Positions 1-11,548 are shown, counted from the stretch's first letter. The stretch: DNA of 64,000 nt from Manis javanica (GCF_040802235.1 NC_133165.1:11379623-11443622); one strand, 5' to 3'. Notes: a model not told the origin generated them from the letters alone. Made by a program: numbers and translations.

Positions 1-1185
1 GGACCCATCTCTGAACTGTGGGGTCTAATTGCTTGGAGAGATAAGCTACTGGGGCAAAGGATGGGCCATAATATTGGCCTAGGACTCCTAGAGCTTGACT
101 GGACCTTTCATGAATGTATAATGAGAAGGGCTTCGACAAATTAGGAAGATGGAGAGCTGGGGCTTCCACAAGGGCTTGACGGAGCTTAATGAAGGAGTGT
201 CGAGGTGAGGAGGATAATGGTTCTTCAGGGGGGCCCTTGCTGAGGTCGTATAGGGGTCTTGCCAACAGGGAGAAGTTAGGGATCTACGCTCTAAAATACC
301 CAGCCAGGACTAGAAAGGAAAGGATTTTTGTCTTGGTTTTGGGAATAGGCAGGTCAGAGAGGAGCCGTTTTCTGTCTAAGGTAATGGACTTTCTTTGTTG
401 AGATAGAAGGAATCTGAGATAAGTGACAGGAGGGGAAGAGATTTGAGCTTTGACAGGGGATACTCGGTAACCTCTGGAAGCTAGAAGGTTAAGTAGGGAG
501 GCAGTGTCAAGTTGAGACTGTTCTCACGAGGGACTGCAGAGTAGAAGATTGTCCATGTATTGTAATAAGGTTGACTTGGAGTGATCATGATGAAACTGTT
601 TGAGGTCCTGAACTAGGACCTGTCTAAAAATATGGGGACTATCTCGGAAGCTTTGTGGCAAAACTGTCCAAGTGAGTTGTTCAGAATGTCTTGTGTATGG
701 GTCCATCTAGGTGAAGGTGAAAAAATCTTGGGAGGAGGGGTCCAGAGGGATAGGAAAATGGGTCTTTGAGATCCAGGACTGAGAAGTGGGATGCTGAGGC
801 GATAAAAGGCTGTATGGATTTGGAACTAAGGGATGGATAGGGACAATGGCTATGTTGATGAGGCGAAGGTCTTGGAGGAGGCGGAAAGATCCATTGGTTT
901 TTTAACAGCTAATATGGGGGTACTAAATGGGGAGTGAGTGGGTCTGAGGTAATTTTTGTTTAAGAGATCTTGAATGATGGGTTGGAGGCCTATGAGGTCT
1001 GAAATGGTTAGGGGGTATTGGGCCTGACAGATATACTGAGAGGGGTCACATAATTTGATAGAGGCAGGAGGACATAGAGCCACGGAGGGGCTTGTAATGT
1101 CCCAAACTTTGGGATTTACAGGGTGTATGATGGCAGAACCGGAGCTTTCATTGGGTAGAGGGGGGTCGTCGGCTATGAGGGCCAT
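1..1185 (-). pseudogene. pol: Degraded pol (reverse transcriptase) of the class I ERV
   Basis: Translations from three minus-strand segments give a gamma-type RT: an N-terminal stretch with SPFSTPILAVKKP (about 890-1185), a palm segment (524-706) with VLPQSFRDSPHIF and a YMDN box, and a thumb/connection segment (1-420) with VAYLSKQLDP. Breaks seen: a likely 1-base frameshift near 890-897 just after the VKKP block, a TAG at 707-709, a TGA at 524-526 that looks like a decayed CpG Arg codon, and at least one more stop near 289-291. The polymerase box at 548-559 reads YMDN where catalytically active enzymes have two aspartates. Coding capacity is lost. The gene continues off the left edge. Confidence 0.85.
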
Positions 1186-1189
1186 CAGA

Positions 1190-1536
1190 AAGGGAGTACT
1201 GGGGGCTGTGGGAGTGGATATAGTTATGGAAACGTGGGGGAGGGAAAGGATGTCTTGTCATAGTAAAGGGATGGGACACTGGGGCATAACCAGGAAGGAG
1301 TGGGAGAAAGGTATGGGATTGTCTAGGATTGTGCATAAAAGGTGGGGGGGGTTTAATGGGAAAATCTGTTTACCTCCTACCCCGACTATAGGAGTAATGG
1401 CTGGCGTGGTAGGGCCCCGGTATTCTCACAAGACTGAGAGGGTGGCTCCTGTATCTAGGAAGAAGGAGATGGGGCGACTGTTTACTGTTAAAGTAACCCT
1501 GGGCTCCTGTTTGGTGATGGAAACCCCTGGGCCCAG
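1190..1536 (-). pseudogene. pro: Degraded protease region of the class I ERV
   Basis: Directly after the gag TGA and in the same minus-strand frame, the aspartic protease signature LDTGA is present at 1444-1458. A TGA follows only a few codons later (1426-1428), and further stops interrupt the rest. In gammaretrovirus-type elements protease and pol are made by readthrough of the gag stop, and the frame continuity fits that. Non-functional. Confidence 0.75.
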
Positions 1537-2598
1537 TCAATCTTCCTCTGCCAGCCCCACTACGGCGGGCTTAGGATGGGGGTTGTTCGTCCAGCCTCCC
1601 CTTCGGGTGGTTAGGCAATCAGACCCCCAGTGACCCTTTTTGTGGCATCTGGGGCATGGGGTGGTAGGAGATCTGGGGGAGAGGCACACCCTTGACCAAT
1701 GTCCCTCTTTTCTGCACTTGAAACAAGCTTCTGGGTGGGGCTTGTTTGTAGAGGGGCACCCAGGTTGTGGTTTTATCAGCTGGGCCAACATCTGGAAATT
1801 GGCCTGATCAGCCTTTTGTTTATGGTGTTCTTTCTCCTCCTCCTGCTTATGGAAGACTTTAAAGGCTACTGTTAGGATCTCAGTCTGTGGGGTAGCGGGG
1901 CCCTGTTCTAACTTTTTGAGTTTAGCTTTAATGTCGGGGTAGCTTTGAGCTAGGAAGTATGTCATAAGGACATGTCTTCCGTCAGGCGTTTCTGGGTCCA
2001 GGCTGGTATACTGTAATAGGGCTTGAGTGAGTCTGTCTAAGAACTTGGAGGGGGTTTCGTCTCTCTTTTGAATTATGTCTTGGAGCTTTTGAAAATTGAC
2101 TACTTTACGAGCTGCCTTTTTCAGACCTGCTATTAAGCAGGAGGCAAAAATATCTCGAGAGCGGAGACCCACGGTGGTGTTATAATCCCAGTGTGGGTCT
2201 TGTTCAGGGACAGCAGTGGGGCCATGGGGATAGGTGGGGTCAGTCCTGTGGGTTTCGGTAGCCTGCGTTTGGGCGAAGTCCCAAGATCGTCTACGCTCTT
2301 CAGGGAGGAGAGTATTGGCCAGGGGCATGAAAATGTCATGATGTGTGAGGCTGTAAGACTGGAGGGTCCATTGAAACTCCCTGATGTATGTTGTGGGATC
2401 AGTGGAAAAGGAACCTAGGCGTGTCTCTAGTTGGGCTAAATCTCCTAAGGAGAAAGGGACGTGAACGCGCACGATGCCTTTGGATCCTGCTACCTCCCAG
2501 TGGGGGGTGATAACTTTGGGAGGCCCTCGGGACCGAGTCTGAGGGGGACTGAAGGGTTCTGGCTCAGTCTGAAGGGGAGTGACACGGTCTAGCCACGC
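1537..2598 (-). pseudogene. gag: gag capsid-nucleocapsid portion of the class I ERV
   Basis: One open minus-strand frame runs from a TAG at 2599-2601 to a TGA at 1537-1539. It begins proline-rich, then a gamma-type capsid (FSLGDLAQLETRLGSFSTDP near 2420-2455), a basic helix-rich stretch, and two CCHC zinc knuckles near the end (CFKCRKEGHWSRVC, then CPRCHKKGHWGSDC). It has no ATG of its own: this is the downstream half of gag, cut from the matrix half by an inserted segment. The intact frame over about 350 codons suggests only moderate decay here. Confidence 0.85.
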
Positions 2599-2704
2599 CT
2601 AGTCAAGCAGGTCCTGAAGTGCGGAAGGGGGTCAAAGAAAATAAAGAAAGATAGAATCGGACCCACGTGTTGCCAGCCAGCAGCCCTGCTGCTTGCCTCT
2701 GCAG

Positions 2705-2777
2705 CTCTAGTTGGGCTTGAACTCATGACTCTGAGGTTAAGAGTCCCATGCTCTTCTAACTGAGCTGCAGCAGGACT
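2705..2777 (-). repeat. tRNA-Lys(CTT)-like relic
   Basis: On the minus strand the segment reads like a tRNA-Lys: a D-arm/A-box stretch GCTCAGTTAGAAGAGCATGG, an anticodon region GGGACTCTTAACC with CTT, and a B-box-like GAGTTCAAGCCC. The acceptor ends do not pair well, so it is a tRNA pseudogene or the head of a tRNA-derived SINE rather than a working tRNA. No poly-A tail is evident. Confidence 0.6.
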
Positions 2778-2934
2778 CTAGTTAATTGCTTATGGAATGC
2801 GTAAACAGAATGTTCTTTGTTCTCCATTCCTGCCACATTGGCAAGTGGGGGAAGGGCATAGCTAGAAGCAGGGACGGTGTTTCTACACATCTTCAAGGTC
2901 TCCCTATTTTCAGAGTGAGGAGTCTTGGCAAGAT

Positions 2935-3006
2935 ATGTTTTTGTGGACAGATAACTTCTAAGGACTGCACATGTTTTTGTGGACAGATAACTTCTAAGGA
3001 CTGCAC
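2935..3006. repeat. Perfect 36-bp tandem duplication
   Basis: Two identical 36-bp units, 2935-2970 and 2971-3006, each starting ATGTTTTTGTGGACAG and ending GGACTGCAC. They lie inside the insertion in the class I gag. Identity of the copies indicates a recent slippage or duplication relative to the element. Confidence 0.95.
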
Positions 3007-3162
3007 CGGTTGTTCTCTAGCTTGTGCTTTCCCATGCTGCATTCAGACATGGGGGAAGGTGCTTTCCCATTCTCCCTACAAACATGTGAGAAGACAAAGG
3101 CGGTCCCTAACAGGGGAGAAACAGGTGATGAGGGCAAAGATGGGGGGGGATGCCCCCGGGAC

Positions 3163-3630
3163 CTAGTTAAAGGGGGGGCTGAAAGGCTCAGGCTTAATCT
3201 GCAGGGAATGAAGGTGGAGGAGGTGAGATGGGGGAGGAGATGGTGGGGGAGGAAGGGAGAAGGGCTGTTGTAGGAGAAGAAGGGGAAGGGAGTGAATGAG
3301 AGGCTTCTGCAGGGGCGGCGGCTTGCAGGCCAGGAGAACTTCGGAGGAGTGGGGGGGGGGGTGGAGAAGGCGGAAAGCTTCGATATAGGGAATCTCCTTC
3401 CATTTTTTCAGGCACTGGCAGTAGTTAAAGAGATTGCGAGTGATGTTAGGATCAAGAGTTCCCCCTGCGGGCCATTGGTTGTTATTGTCTAGGGGGTATG
3501 TCGGCCAATCTTGGGACCAGTGTTTACAGAGAAGTTTTGGTTTTATATCAGGCGTCAGGGAGAGGGTAGCCAGATGCTTAAGCAGGCATTCAAGAGGTGA
3601 ACTTTCAGGGAGGGATGAGGAGGCTCCCAT
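3163..3630 (-). pseudogene. gag: gag matrix and proline-rich (p12-like) portion of the class I ERV
   Basis: A 155-codon minus-strand frame begins at an ATG (3628-3630) with MGASSSLPESS, a myristoylation-type Gly2, followed by a gamma-type matrix domain (through about residue 100) and a long proline/leucine-rich tail, then a TAA at 3163-3165. In an intact element the frame would run on into capsid; here it stops at the edge of the inserted segment. Start choice is supported by the Gly2 and by its position after a non-coding leader. Confidence 0.8.
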
Positions 3631-4257
3631 GGCTAAAGGACAGAGAAGGAGACAAACAGGGGAAGACGAATGGAGATCCTCGGACTGGAAGCAGACCGCC
3701 AGGAGACAAAGGGCGTCCCCGATGATCCTTGCTGGTCTGCGGAAACTCGTATACAGGTCAGAATTTCTTAGGAAGTGTGGGTCGTCACCCAGACTTCCCT
3801 AAGAAGGCAGAGTGCTGGAGTCACGAGGTACCTAGTGCTAGGAGTTTTCGGCAGACAGAACGGATTTCGGTGGACGGAACAGAAGGGGGGGGGAAGGGAG
3901 CGTTCTCATCCTCATTTATGGCCGTTGGAGGAGGGGGCCTGAGGGTCCGCCGCAGCTGTGAAGGCCTGAGGCAGGGATTTATGGCTGTCGGAGGAGGAGC
4001 CTGAGGGTCCACCGCAGCCGTGAAGGCCTGAGGCGGGGAACGTTCCCTCCTCGTCCCCGAGCGTCAGGGCCTTGCCAGACGATCACGGTCAATGGCACTG
4101 CGATAGCTCGGGGAAGAGTGGCCCACCCCGGGGGGAAAACTTACCTAAAGGCCAGAGAGGAGTGGTGAGTGTGATGAGCCAGTGCCGGAAAAAGAGGACG
4201 AGGGCGAGCTGCTGCTGGTGTCGGGGTGAAGACGGGGCCCAGTTGGGGTGTCCCGTC
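3631..4257 (-). other. Untranslated leader of the class I ERV
   Basis: About 630 bp between the primer binding site and the gag ATG with no sustained reading frame. GC-rich, and it contains a 63-bp imperfect tandem repeat at 3914-4038. Leaders of this kind hold splice donor and packaging signals, but I cannot point to one with confidence. Confidence 0.7.
3914..4038. repeat. 63-bp imperfect tandem repeat in the ERV leader
   Basis: Units 3914-3976 and 3977-4038 both begin ATTTATGGC and share CCTGAGGGTCC and GTGAAGGCCTGAGGC. A handful of substitutions separate the copies. Confidence 0.85.
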
Positions 4258-4275
4258 TCCCGGGTTTCGGCACCA
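4258..4275 (-). promoter_or_regulatory. Primer binding site matching tRNA-Phe
   Basis: On the minus strand, one base after the LTR end, the 18 bases TGGTGCCGAAACCCGGGA agree with my recollection of the complement of the 3' end of mammalian tRNA-Phe at every position. This would make it an F-type class I element. Confidence 0.8.
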
Positions 4276-4276
4276 A

Positions 4277-4546
4277 TGAAAGGAAAGGAGCGACACACAG
4301 CAGCAATTCACCGGAGAATTCCGCTTTATTAGGGAAAGGTGCTGAGTTATATAGGAAGGGGCATGCATTGATTGAGGTGTCACTTCTACGGGCTGGTGGC
4401 TGTTGGCTAGGTGCTGGAATTGGGAGGGGGGCGAGAGGAGATTGGGCTTCAGGTGGCGCCAGCGGGAACTGAGGACCCCGAAGAGAAGCCGGAAGTTTGC
4501 CATCTTACTGGTGGGGGCCCTTCAGTTTCTTTCCAGTAATATTACA
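4277..4546 (-). repeat. 5' LTR of the class I ERV
   Basis: A 270-bp LTR with TG...CA ends. On the minus strand it holds a TATATAA box (4347-4353) and AATAAA (4325-4330), followed by a short U5 that abuts the primer binding site. The host flank begins with CATG at 4547-4550, which would be one copy of a 4-bp target duplication; the other copy is outside the window. Confidence 0.85.
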
Positions 4547-7500
4547 CATGCAATTAAGAAATAACCCTCTTTATGGCTTACATTCCAAGGGGAAGGCATT
4601 CTCCAAAAGGGTTGAATCCTTTACGGGGTTGGAGTTAAGGATTCAGCGTGTTTACCATCTGACTGTGCTCTTTCCAGCTCTTCTGGTTTAGTTTGAATCT
4701 TCCCCACTGACTAATAAAATGTCATTAGTTTTTATCTTAACTGAACGGAAGTTATGATTTTATTAATTGAAATTGCGGTTAAACTGACGTTTCCATTGCC
4801 AATATAAAATGACTTGAGAAAATTAATTCCTTACAAAGAACAAAGAATCCTCATCTACTAAAGGGAGCAAATGTTCCCCAAGCACATTACAGTATGCAAT
4901 CACATACAGGTAAGCAGTCACCCTTCTACGGAGGGCCGAGGTCACAAAACACATACGCACGATGATTCCAACCCCCAATGCTCACAAGTCAGAGGAGGCT
5001 GGAGAAAACCCTGGAAGATCACTAAGTTAGAGCTTATAGGAAGAATGATCTTCATTAGGGGGAACAGAGTGAGTGGTTCATTCTGGAAATGTTATTGTAA
5101 TAGCAAAAACTAGCCCAAGTAGGCCTGGGCTTAGTTGTGACCATGATGTTTCTTTATTAAAATTATATTTCTGCTAGACATTCATTTCTGTTTGACTTTC
5201 TCTGCCACAGAACCAATTTACTGAACCAGTTAGACTAGGTTGGGTACAGGCAGAATGTTAACTCTATTCATTTTCACTGCTACCTTTTGGATTTTATCTG
5301 AAGATTTATTGTTTCTTTTTCCTGAATGAAGTGGGGTCTATTCCATAGGTTTTAGAAAACTTGCAAAAAAAAAAAAAAAAGAAATCCAGGCCTTTTACAA
5401 AAACACACAGACCATTATCCAATTTAAAACTTCTTTCCTATCTCAGCTCATACCTCACCAGCTGCACGGGGGAAGAAAGTCATGGCTGACTTCATTGTTT
5501 TTTTCTTGATAAACTTTGAACGTCACATTTCTGGTCTCTATGGGGTCAGCTGTAGGGCAGTAGAGAAGTGGCAAAGGGCCTTTCATAACTGGTTCAGTTG
5601 TAACAAGTTTGGGTCTTTGTACTGGCTGCTGGCTTTTTTTCCTTGTGAGATGATTTTGTGGTTTCCTCTGATAGCACTTTTTGCTGGTACTTTAAGCATT
5701 AAAAGGTTATGCTTGCTCTAAAAAGGAATGCAACTTGCTCTTAGGGCTGAAGAAACTGCATCAATTCCTAATTCTGTGTTAAGTAACTTCCTGGTGGGAA
5801 CTTGAATTCCACCACAGTGGGAATATTTACATAACATGTTACAGAGCTTTAAAAAAAAACTAGGAGGGGAGTGCAAGGAGGGTCCATCAACTACTAAACA
5901 TGAACTAGCCCACCACTTTTTATATTGCTTCTTCAGGCCTCTTCAGCTGGCCTTTTGTTTGAAAGCACTTTTTGAGAGTCATTTTACATACCAGTCATTG
6001 TTCCTTAACCTTAGCAACATAGTATAAATAAATGTTCAGCGCTCTTTTAAAGACTTCGTCACTTTGGAGGAGTGGGGAGGGAAATAGAGCATGCACATAT
6101 GACCAACCTTTCCACAGAATTCCTCACTACTGGCATCTGATGTCCAGTTACATGTTCTTGGACATTTCTTATAAGAATGGACTTCTGTCTTTTGGTTTCT
6201 CTCTAGGCTTTTAAAAAAAGTTTAGTACAGTTTGAGAGAGGTAGAGAGATAAACCATATTATCAAATGGCCATTCTGATACTCCAACCCTCAATTTCATT
6301 GCTTTAAATTAAAATAATCAAATTTACCCTCACAGCTTGTTTTGAAGATTAAAAGCTAAAATGCACAATTTTGTTTAAATCAACAGTCAGAATTTGCATT
6401 ATTATGACTATGTAACTATTTTTCTCTTGTAAAAGCCTGGCTGCTAGGATAGAAATGAGTAGAAGGAGGGTAAATTACCATTGTGTGTGTACATAGACTT
6501 TTGTTTCCTTCTATTTTTATTTCAATCTCCGATTCTTCTCCTGGAATACCATTTTGGTCTTAATGAAACATGAAGAGGAAATGCAAGAGAGACTATGAAA
6601 ATACTCCGCTATTCCTTTTCAACTCTCCATTCATTCATTCAACAATTATCGAGGTCTTATTCTATATCTGACATTGTGTTATGTGTTGTGAGGGATACAA
6701 AGATGCCTTTAAAAGCTGAGCTTAAAACCTGGTCAGGAAATGACTTCCATGAAGCCAGTTCAATCAAGAAATATGCGTTCATAGATGCTCAATTTAACTC
6801 AGGATCTAAGCCATTAGGTACTTTAAAAAAAATAGAAAGCTCTAGGAGTCTTTTTAAACCATGAAAATTTTTGTATTAGCAATTATCTGAAAAGTCCATT
6901 GGTAATTATTACAGTTTAATGATAACCTGCCCTACTGGTTCTTAAATGCCAATTGCTTTAAGAATTGGAGGGTCACAGACATTATTATGCTAATTTTCTA
7001 CTTCACTTGCAAAGACATTCCTTGTAAGAGAGGATTCGGGGCAACGGAGCAAAGCTAAGGAAATGTCAAGAGAATGAACAAATTAAATCCTCAAATACAG
7101 AGAAATGGAGTTATTCCAAAGATGTTGATAAAATTTATATAACAGAATGAACCATTTCTTAAGGAAGTCTTTCACACCATTTCCCTTAGTATTTATCCTA
7201 ATCCACTCATGCTTGGAATAGCTGTTTCTGTGGGCTTTATTTCCAAAGACCATCTGTGAAAGGAGAATCAAGATAAGTCTTTTAGATTCGCCTGGATCAT
7301 CGAAACTTCCAGAAAGTAGAAGTGGTGGAGTGGTGCATGTAACCAGGAAGGAACATACAGAATGTGGTTAAGGTCACCAGCAGCTGGCTGACTCAAATCT
7401 TGTCTTCATGAAGTTCAATATAGATAGAAAAGGGAGAAATTAGAATATTCCTAAACAAGATGACCTTAATCAAAGGATTGCATGTATTTATCTTAAAGTC

Positions 7501-7719
7501 AAAGGAAAGCTGGCTGTTTTGGAAAGCAGCTAAGAAGTCAGTGAAATGGGAGAGATGGAAGATACTGGAAAGAAAGAAGAGAATCACTAGGCAAGAGCCA
7601 TCTTATGGGAAGTGATCAAGTCCGAGAACAGGTGAAAAGCTGAGGGAGTTATGGGCTGGAATAAAAACAGGGACACAGAAATGGGATCATGTGAGAATGA
7701 ATGTAGATAACCATGTAGA
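4547..7719. other. AT-rich non-coding DNA, mostly unassigned
   Basis: No supported gene. There is an A16 run near 5365-5380. The stretch near 6630-6710 (CATTCATTCAACAATTATCG onward) resembles the 3' region of L2/MIR-type repeats. Open frames here are short and lack any recognisable domain. Confidence 0.6.
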
Positions 7720-7945
7720 AAAGTGGTAAAGGGTATGGACCGTGGAGCCAGATTGGCTGGATATGAAGCTGAGCCCCACCAGCTTTTAACCACGTTGTTC
7801 ATGGACAAAAGGTTTCACTTCTCTGCGCTTCCGTCACGTTTCATGTAAAATAGGGATAATAGTATCTTCATCACAGCTTCCTTGTGAGAATTAAATGTAT
7901 TATCATCTATAAAGCACTCAAAGTAGTGCCTGGTAGAAAAGGGAG
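7720..7945 (+). repeat. MIR-like SINE relic
   Basis: Contains the usual order of MIR motifs: GGAGCCAGATTGGCTGGAT, then ACTTCTCTGCGCTTCC, then TGTAAAATAGGGATAATAGT and AAAGCACTCAAAGTAGTGCC. Diverged, plus orientation. Confidence 0.8.
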
Positions 7946-10900
7946 AAATTGCACATTCAACGTTAGCTCTAATTATTTTTAAATATCAGCTGCTGCACAG
8001 GGAAGGTAGAATGAGGGGAACTGGAATTTTTAAAGGGAGAGAAAAGTCTCTAGTAAACGCTCTACCGTGTTGACCACACACAGTAACACTAAAAATCACC
8101 CTGAGCAACTCCACTGCTTGCTGTTCCAGTGTTTTGTGTTTACTCATCAAATCCTTACAACAACCTATAATGGCAGCTACATAACTATTCCCATTTACAG
8201 ATGAGGATACAGTTTAAATAACCAAATGCCCGGGCATCCCTTTAGCTACTGGAGATTATTCTGGACTGTACTGAAATACAATGAGCTCTGCAGCCTCTAT
8301 AATTTGTTACAAATTTTACTCATATATTAGGATATTCGGCTAAAGCTATGAGCAAGTTACGGCTTGATAGCACACGCTACGAAATTGATATGTTTATTGA
8401 TAAGTTTATGTAATTGGTATAGATTAATGATGAGGAAAAAAACAAAAATAGGATCAACAGAGAGGAGAGGGTAGGTAGGCTGAGGACTGTGGGCTTGATT
8501 GTGTATGCAGTTGGAGGGCCATTTACTGAATCCTGTGCTCAGATGTTCTCTGTCATGAACACTTGATGACTCTCTACCTGCCTCGTTAGAGAACTCTGTA
8601 CCTATGCTGCACTCTTCTGACGGTGCACATATTATGCAACAACAAAATTATCAAATGCATGTATCCTCTTCTCAGGGAAGAGTAACAGCCCATACCACTT
8701 GCCACATTAACCTTTCCTTTTTCTTCATATTAAGATTTTTGCCTTCTGTTCACTTTTCCTGTCCTATTGCTCATAAACATTTGATTTCCACAGGCTTTGT
8801 TGAAATGTGCAAGTTTTCCCAGAGCTGCAATCCCAGCTAGTGTTCACTAGCTCTCCCCCTTATCTATGTGATTGCAAGGGACCATCTGCTGTTTGAAATT
8901 GCATTGTTGCCAGTTAGAGGTACGCTAAGAAGATTCAAATCTGTTACCACCCTGCAGAGGAGAAAACCTGTTTTATATATTCCTAAAGGTGGCTTTATAT
9001 CAAATGCCTGACTTATTTCCATTTGAGGAAGTTTAAGAAGGACTAGGGTTGAAAAACTCTGATAATGCTACCCATAGGCATCCAGCCTAGACATAAGGAC
9101 GCTAAGTGGAAAATGTGTTGTTATTGTTGGTTATAAGGCTCTAAACTTACATAATTAGGAGGACATCTGTGATTTTAGTTCTTTTATTTGTGTGTTTGCA
9201 CTTCTAATCAAAGCAGCTCTTCTTGATGGTTTCATGTAACGTCTTACCGCATTTCATGTTGTTACGTTCATCATTAATTCTCCAGAGCAGCTTCCACTTT
9301 ATGTTCTTTCTTAATAGCTAGAGACAAACGAATGTTGTCCTAGTTGGCCGCGTGAGTGGATTGAATTTGGAATCTTTAAAAAGAGGATGCTTTTCAGACA
9401 AAGCTTTGAGGCGTATGAATGGAAGGGCGATCCCCCCAAGTTGACTGCTGGGCTGTAATCGGAGAGAATGCTTTTCTTACAAGGGCTGTGTCAGATCACG
9501 CCTCCTCCTTGGAGCTGCAAAACATTACCAATTGAGGCTAGAGTATGAAGGTACTCATTATAGTTCCTTGTATAGATGATTATTTGAGATGGAGGACTCC
9601 AGTTACTTGTTACTAAAGGATGAATAGGTGATTTGCATTTTTTTTAACATGTTTCGGAGAAACTTATCCCTTTGAGAAGTAGAAGGGAAAAGAGCCTCTT
9701 CTGTCTTCCCACCTTACAAATTCCTTGGCAAAAGTCTGTTTTTGACAAAGAAATATCTTTGTGAAGCAGTATCCCAGATCCCAAAGCCAATTACCAAATC
9801 ACTTCCTTTCTCTAGACTAGCCCCGAAGGCTTTTTGAGAAGCATTTTCAAGAAAATGGGCATGTCTAAAAGTTACACATTCTTGGGAAAACTATGTCACT
9901 TAACCTTTCTTATTAATCTTTTATAAATATAGCTTAGTTAATATATGTAGTTAAACTTAGTGTTACTGGTCCTATAGATTAGGTGGCTGTCCTCAGAATC
10001 AGGACTTTGACTTCAGTATAAATCAGAGAAATAGTGTGCACACGTCAGTAACATCATATTGATGGGATGTGGTATTGCAGCGTGTTATCATTTTTAGGTA
10101 CTTAAATGTTTTGATGTTAGTGTCATTTTTGTGAATATGGAAGTTAAAGATTCAAAAAATAGTAAGAAAAATAAAATCTGGTAATGAGATGTTTGGGTAT
10201 ATCGGCCTTCTAGGAGAGAATGAAATGAATTTCCTGAAGGTGTTTTCATCAAGCTCCTCATACTACCTGAGAAAACTGGAAAAAAAAAAAAAAAAGAGAT
10301 TTTTGGCTTAAAAAAAATCCTCCTTGTAGGTAAAAATTTCTTTCTAGTGAATTATTTTCTATATGGTTACATAAAATATATATGATGAAACTTTTCTTTA
10401 AACTTTGCTCAAAATTATTTTACAAAAATTTGGGGACTTTTAAAATGTAGATATGGTAAGCAAATTTCAGAGAGAAAGAAACTGACAGCTAAAAGAAAAA
10501 AAAAAATTCAGGCCCTGTCTCCTGGCTTAATTTACTACTCTTTCTTTAGATTGAAATTGCCTCTGGTTGTTTCTGGCTGCAAGAACTGCAATTGTTTGGA
10601 CGATTCTGAAAGGTATTGCTAGAGAACATAATTACTATTTTCACTAGTGTGTGAAATGCACAGAAGATTTATAACAAACTTTCATATATTCAAGGTCATT
10701 ACCATAATTAGTTATGTATGAGACACTCTTTCAGGAATGTTAATACATTATTTGCAGAAACTGAGGCATAAAACTTGTTCAGGCACTGAGTGGTAAAGGA
10801 AAAAGTAAATAACAGGTTAGTTTTGCAATCTTGATCCCCAGGAAAAATAAGTTATGAGAGTTATTTTATTCCCACTAGTCCTTTATCTTTTATTCATGCT

Positions 10901-11500
10901 CTTTTACTAAGACATTGAGATATTTTAGAAGAGGTTCTTAGTCTTTGAGCAATGCTGAGGCTGTCCTGTGAATGCCTCTGAGAATTCTGGCCTCAGTACA
11001 ACTTGACATATGTCAGTCAGGCACATGACGGGCTGATGTGTGAAGATAAAACGAGGCACGGTGTTTATCTTAGCACACAGTTTCACTGAGAGATGGAGAG
11101 TCCACATGCTTTGTGTCATTTTTGCCCCAGCAGTTATTAAATGTTCTCACTGGCAGCAGTCTAATAGGGGATTTTCCACTGATTACTTTCACAAATAAGA
11201 GCCAGGCCCCTTGAGGAGAAGAATAGTATGAGAGTTCAGCAAAGAGAACTCTAAAAGGGAAGTTCAAAGGAGTTTCATGTTGCATATTGCAAAGGAGAAG
11301 ATCATAAAGCTAAGGGAAATACCAGATGAAGTAATAATGTCCTGGCTGCACATGAAGTAGAACAGGACAAGCACAAGGTGGTAGTGAATATGCATATATT
11401 AGCTTAAACATTTGAGGGAGGAGGCATACTAGAAGAAGAAATTCCCTGTAGGGATATTTTATTTGATCAGGTTGATAAGTTGTTATGCTGGGAAAATGTG
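7946..11500. other. Non-coding DNA without a recognised element
   Basis: No supported gene. A MIR/L2-like core (CCCATTTACAGATGAGG, about 8105-8215) is visible. An A-rich run lies near 10280-10300. The rest is unassigned. Confidence 0.55.
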
Positions 11501-11548
11501 AAGGTAAGCATTTATAAGCACTTCAAGGTAAGCATTTATAAGCAGTTT
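11501..11548. repeat. 24-bp tandem duplication
   Basis: Units 11501-11524 and 11525-11548 share AAGGTAAGCATTTATAAGCA and differ only in the last few bases. Confidence 0.9.

Larger units (their letters stand above)
2599..3162 (-). repeat. Insertion of about 0.45 kb within gag, with tRNA-Lys-like piece and LTR-like ends
   Basis: This stretch separates the matrix and capsid halves of gag and codes for nothing recognisable. A segment from 2668 to 3112 starts TGTT and ends AACA on the plus strand, the inverted termini expected of an LTR, but no clear target duplication flanks it and I see no AATAAA inside. It carries a tRNA-Lys(CTT)-like stretch and a perfect 36-bp tandem duplication. It could be a solo LTR or a composite SINE-like element; the family is unknown. 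Confidence 0.45.
1..4546 (-). mobile_element. Class I (gamma-like) endogenous retrovirus, 5' half, truncated by window edge
   Basis: Read on the minus strand, the segment has the order LTR, primer binding site, leader, gag (matrix, capsid, two zinc knuckles), an in-frame TGA, protease with LDTGA, then reverse transcriptase. The gag stop followed by pro in the same frame is the gammaretrovirus-type readthrough layout, and the matrix, capsid and RT sequences look class I. Several stops, a frameshift and an insertion in gag show it is old and not functional. The rest of pol, env and the other LTR lie to the left of the window, so LTR divergence and the second target-site copy cannot be read. Class assignment is by motif and layout; the precise family is not determined. 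Confidence 0.9.

Noticed and set aside
1055..1633. 192-codon plus-strand frame within the class I ERV
   Set aside because: Antisense to pro/pol, where the minus strand shows LDTGA and RT motifs; a shadow frame.
2705..2777. Functional tRNA-Lys gene
   Set aside because: Acceptor stem does not pair and the sequence lies inside an inserted element; called a relic instead.
2668..3112. Confident solo LTR call for the gag insertion
   Set aside because: TGTT/AACA ends are suggestive, but there is no target duplication and no poly-A signal, so only a tentative label is given.
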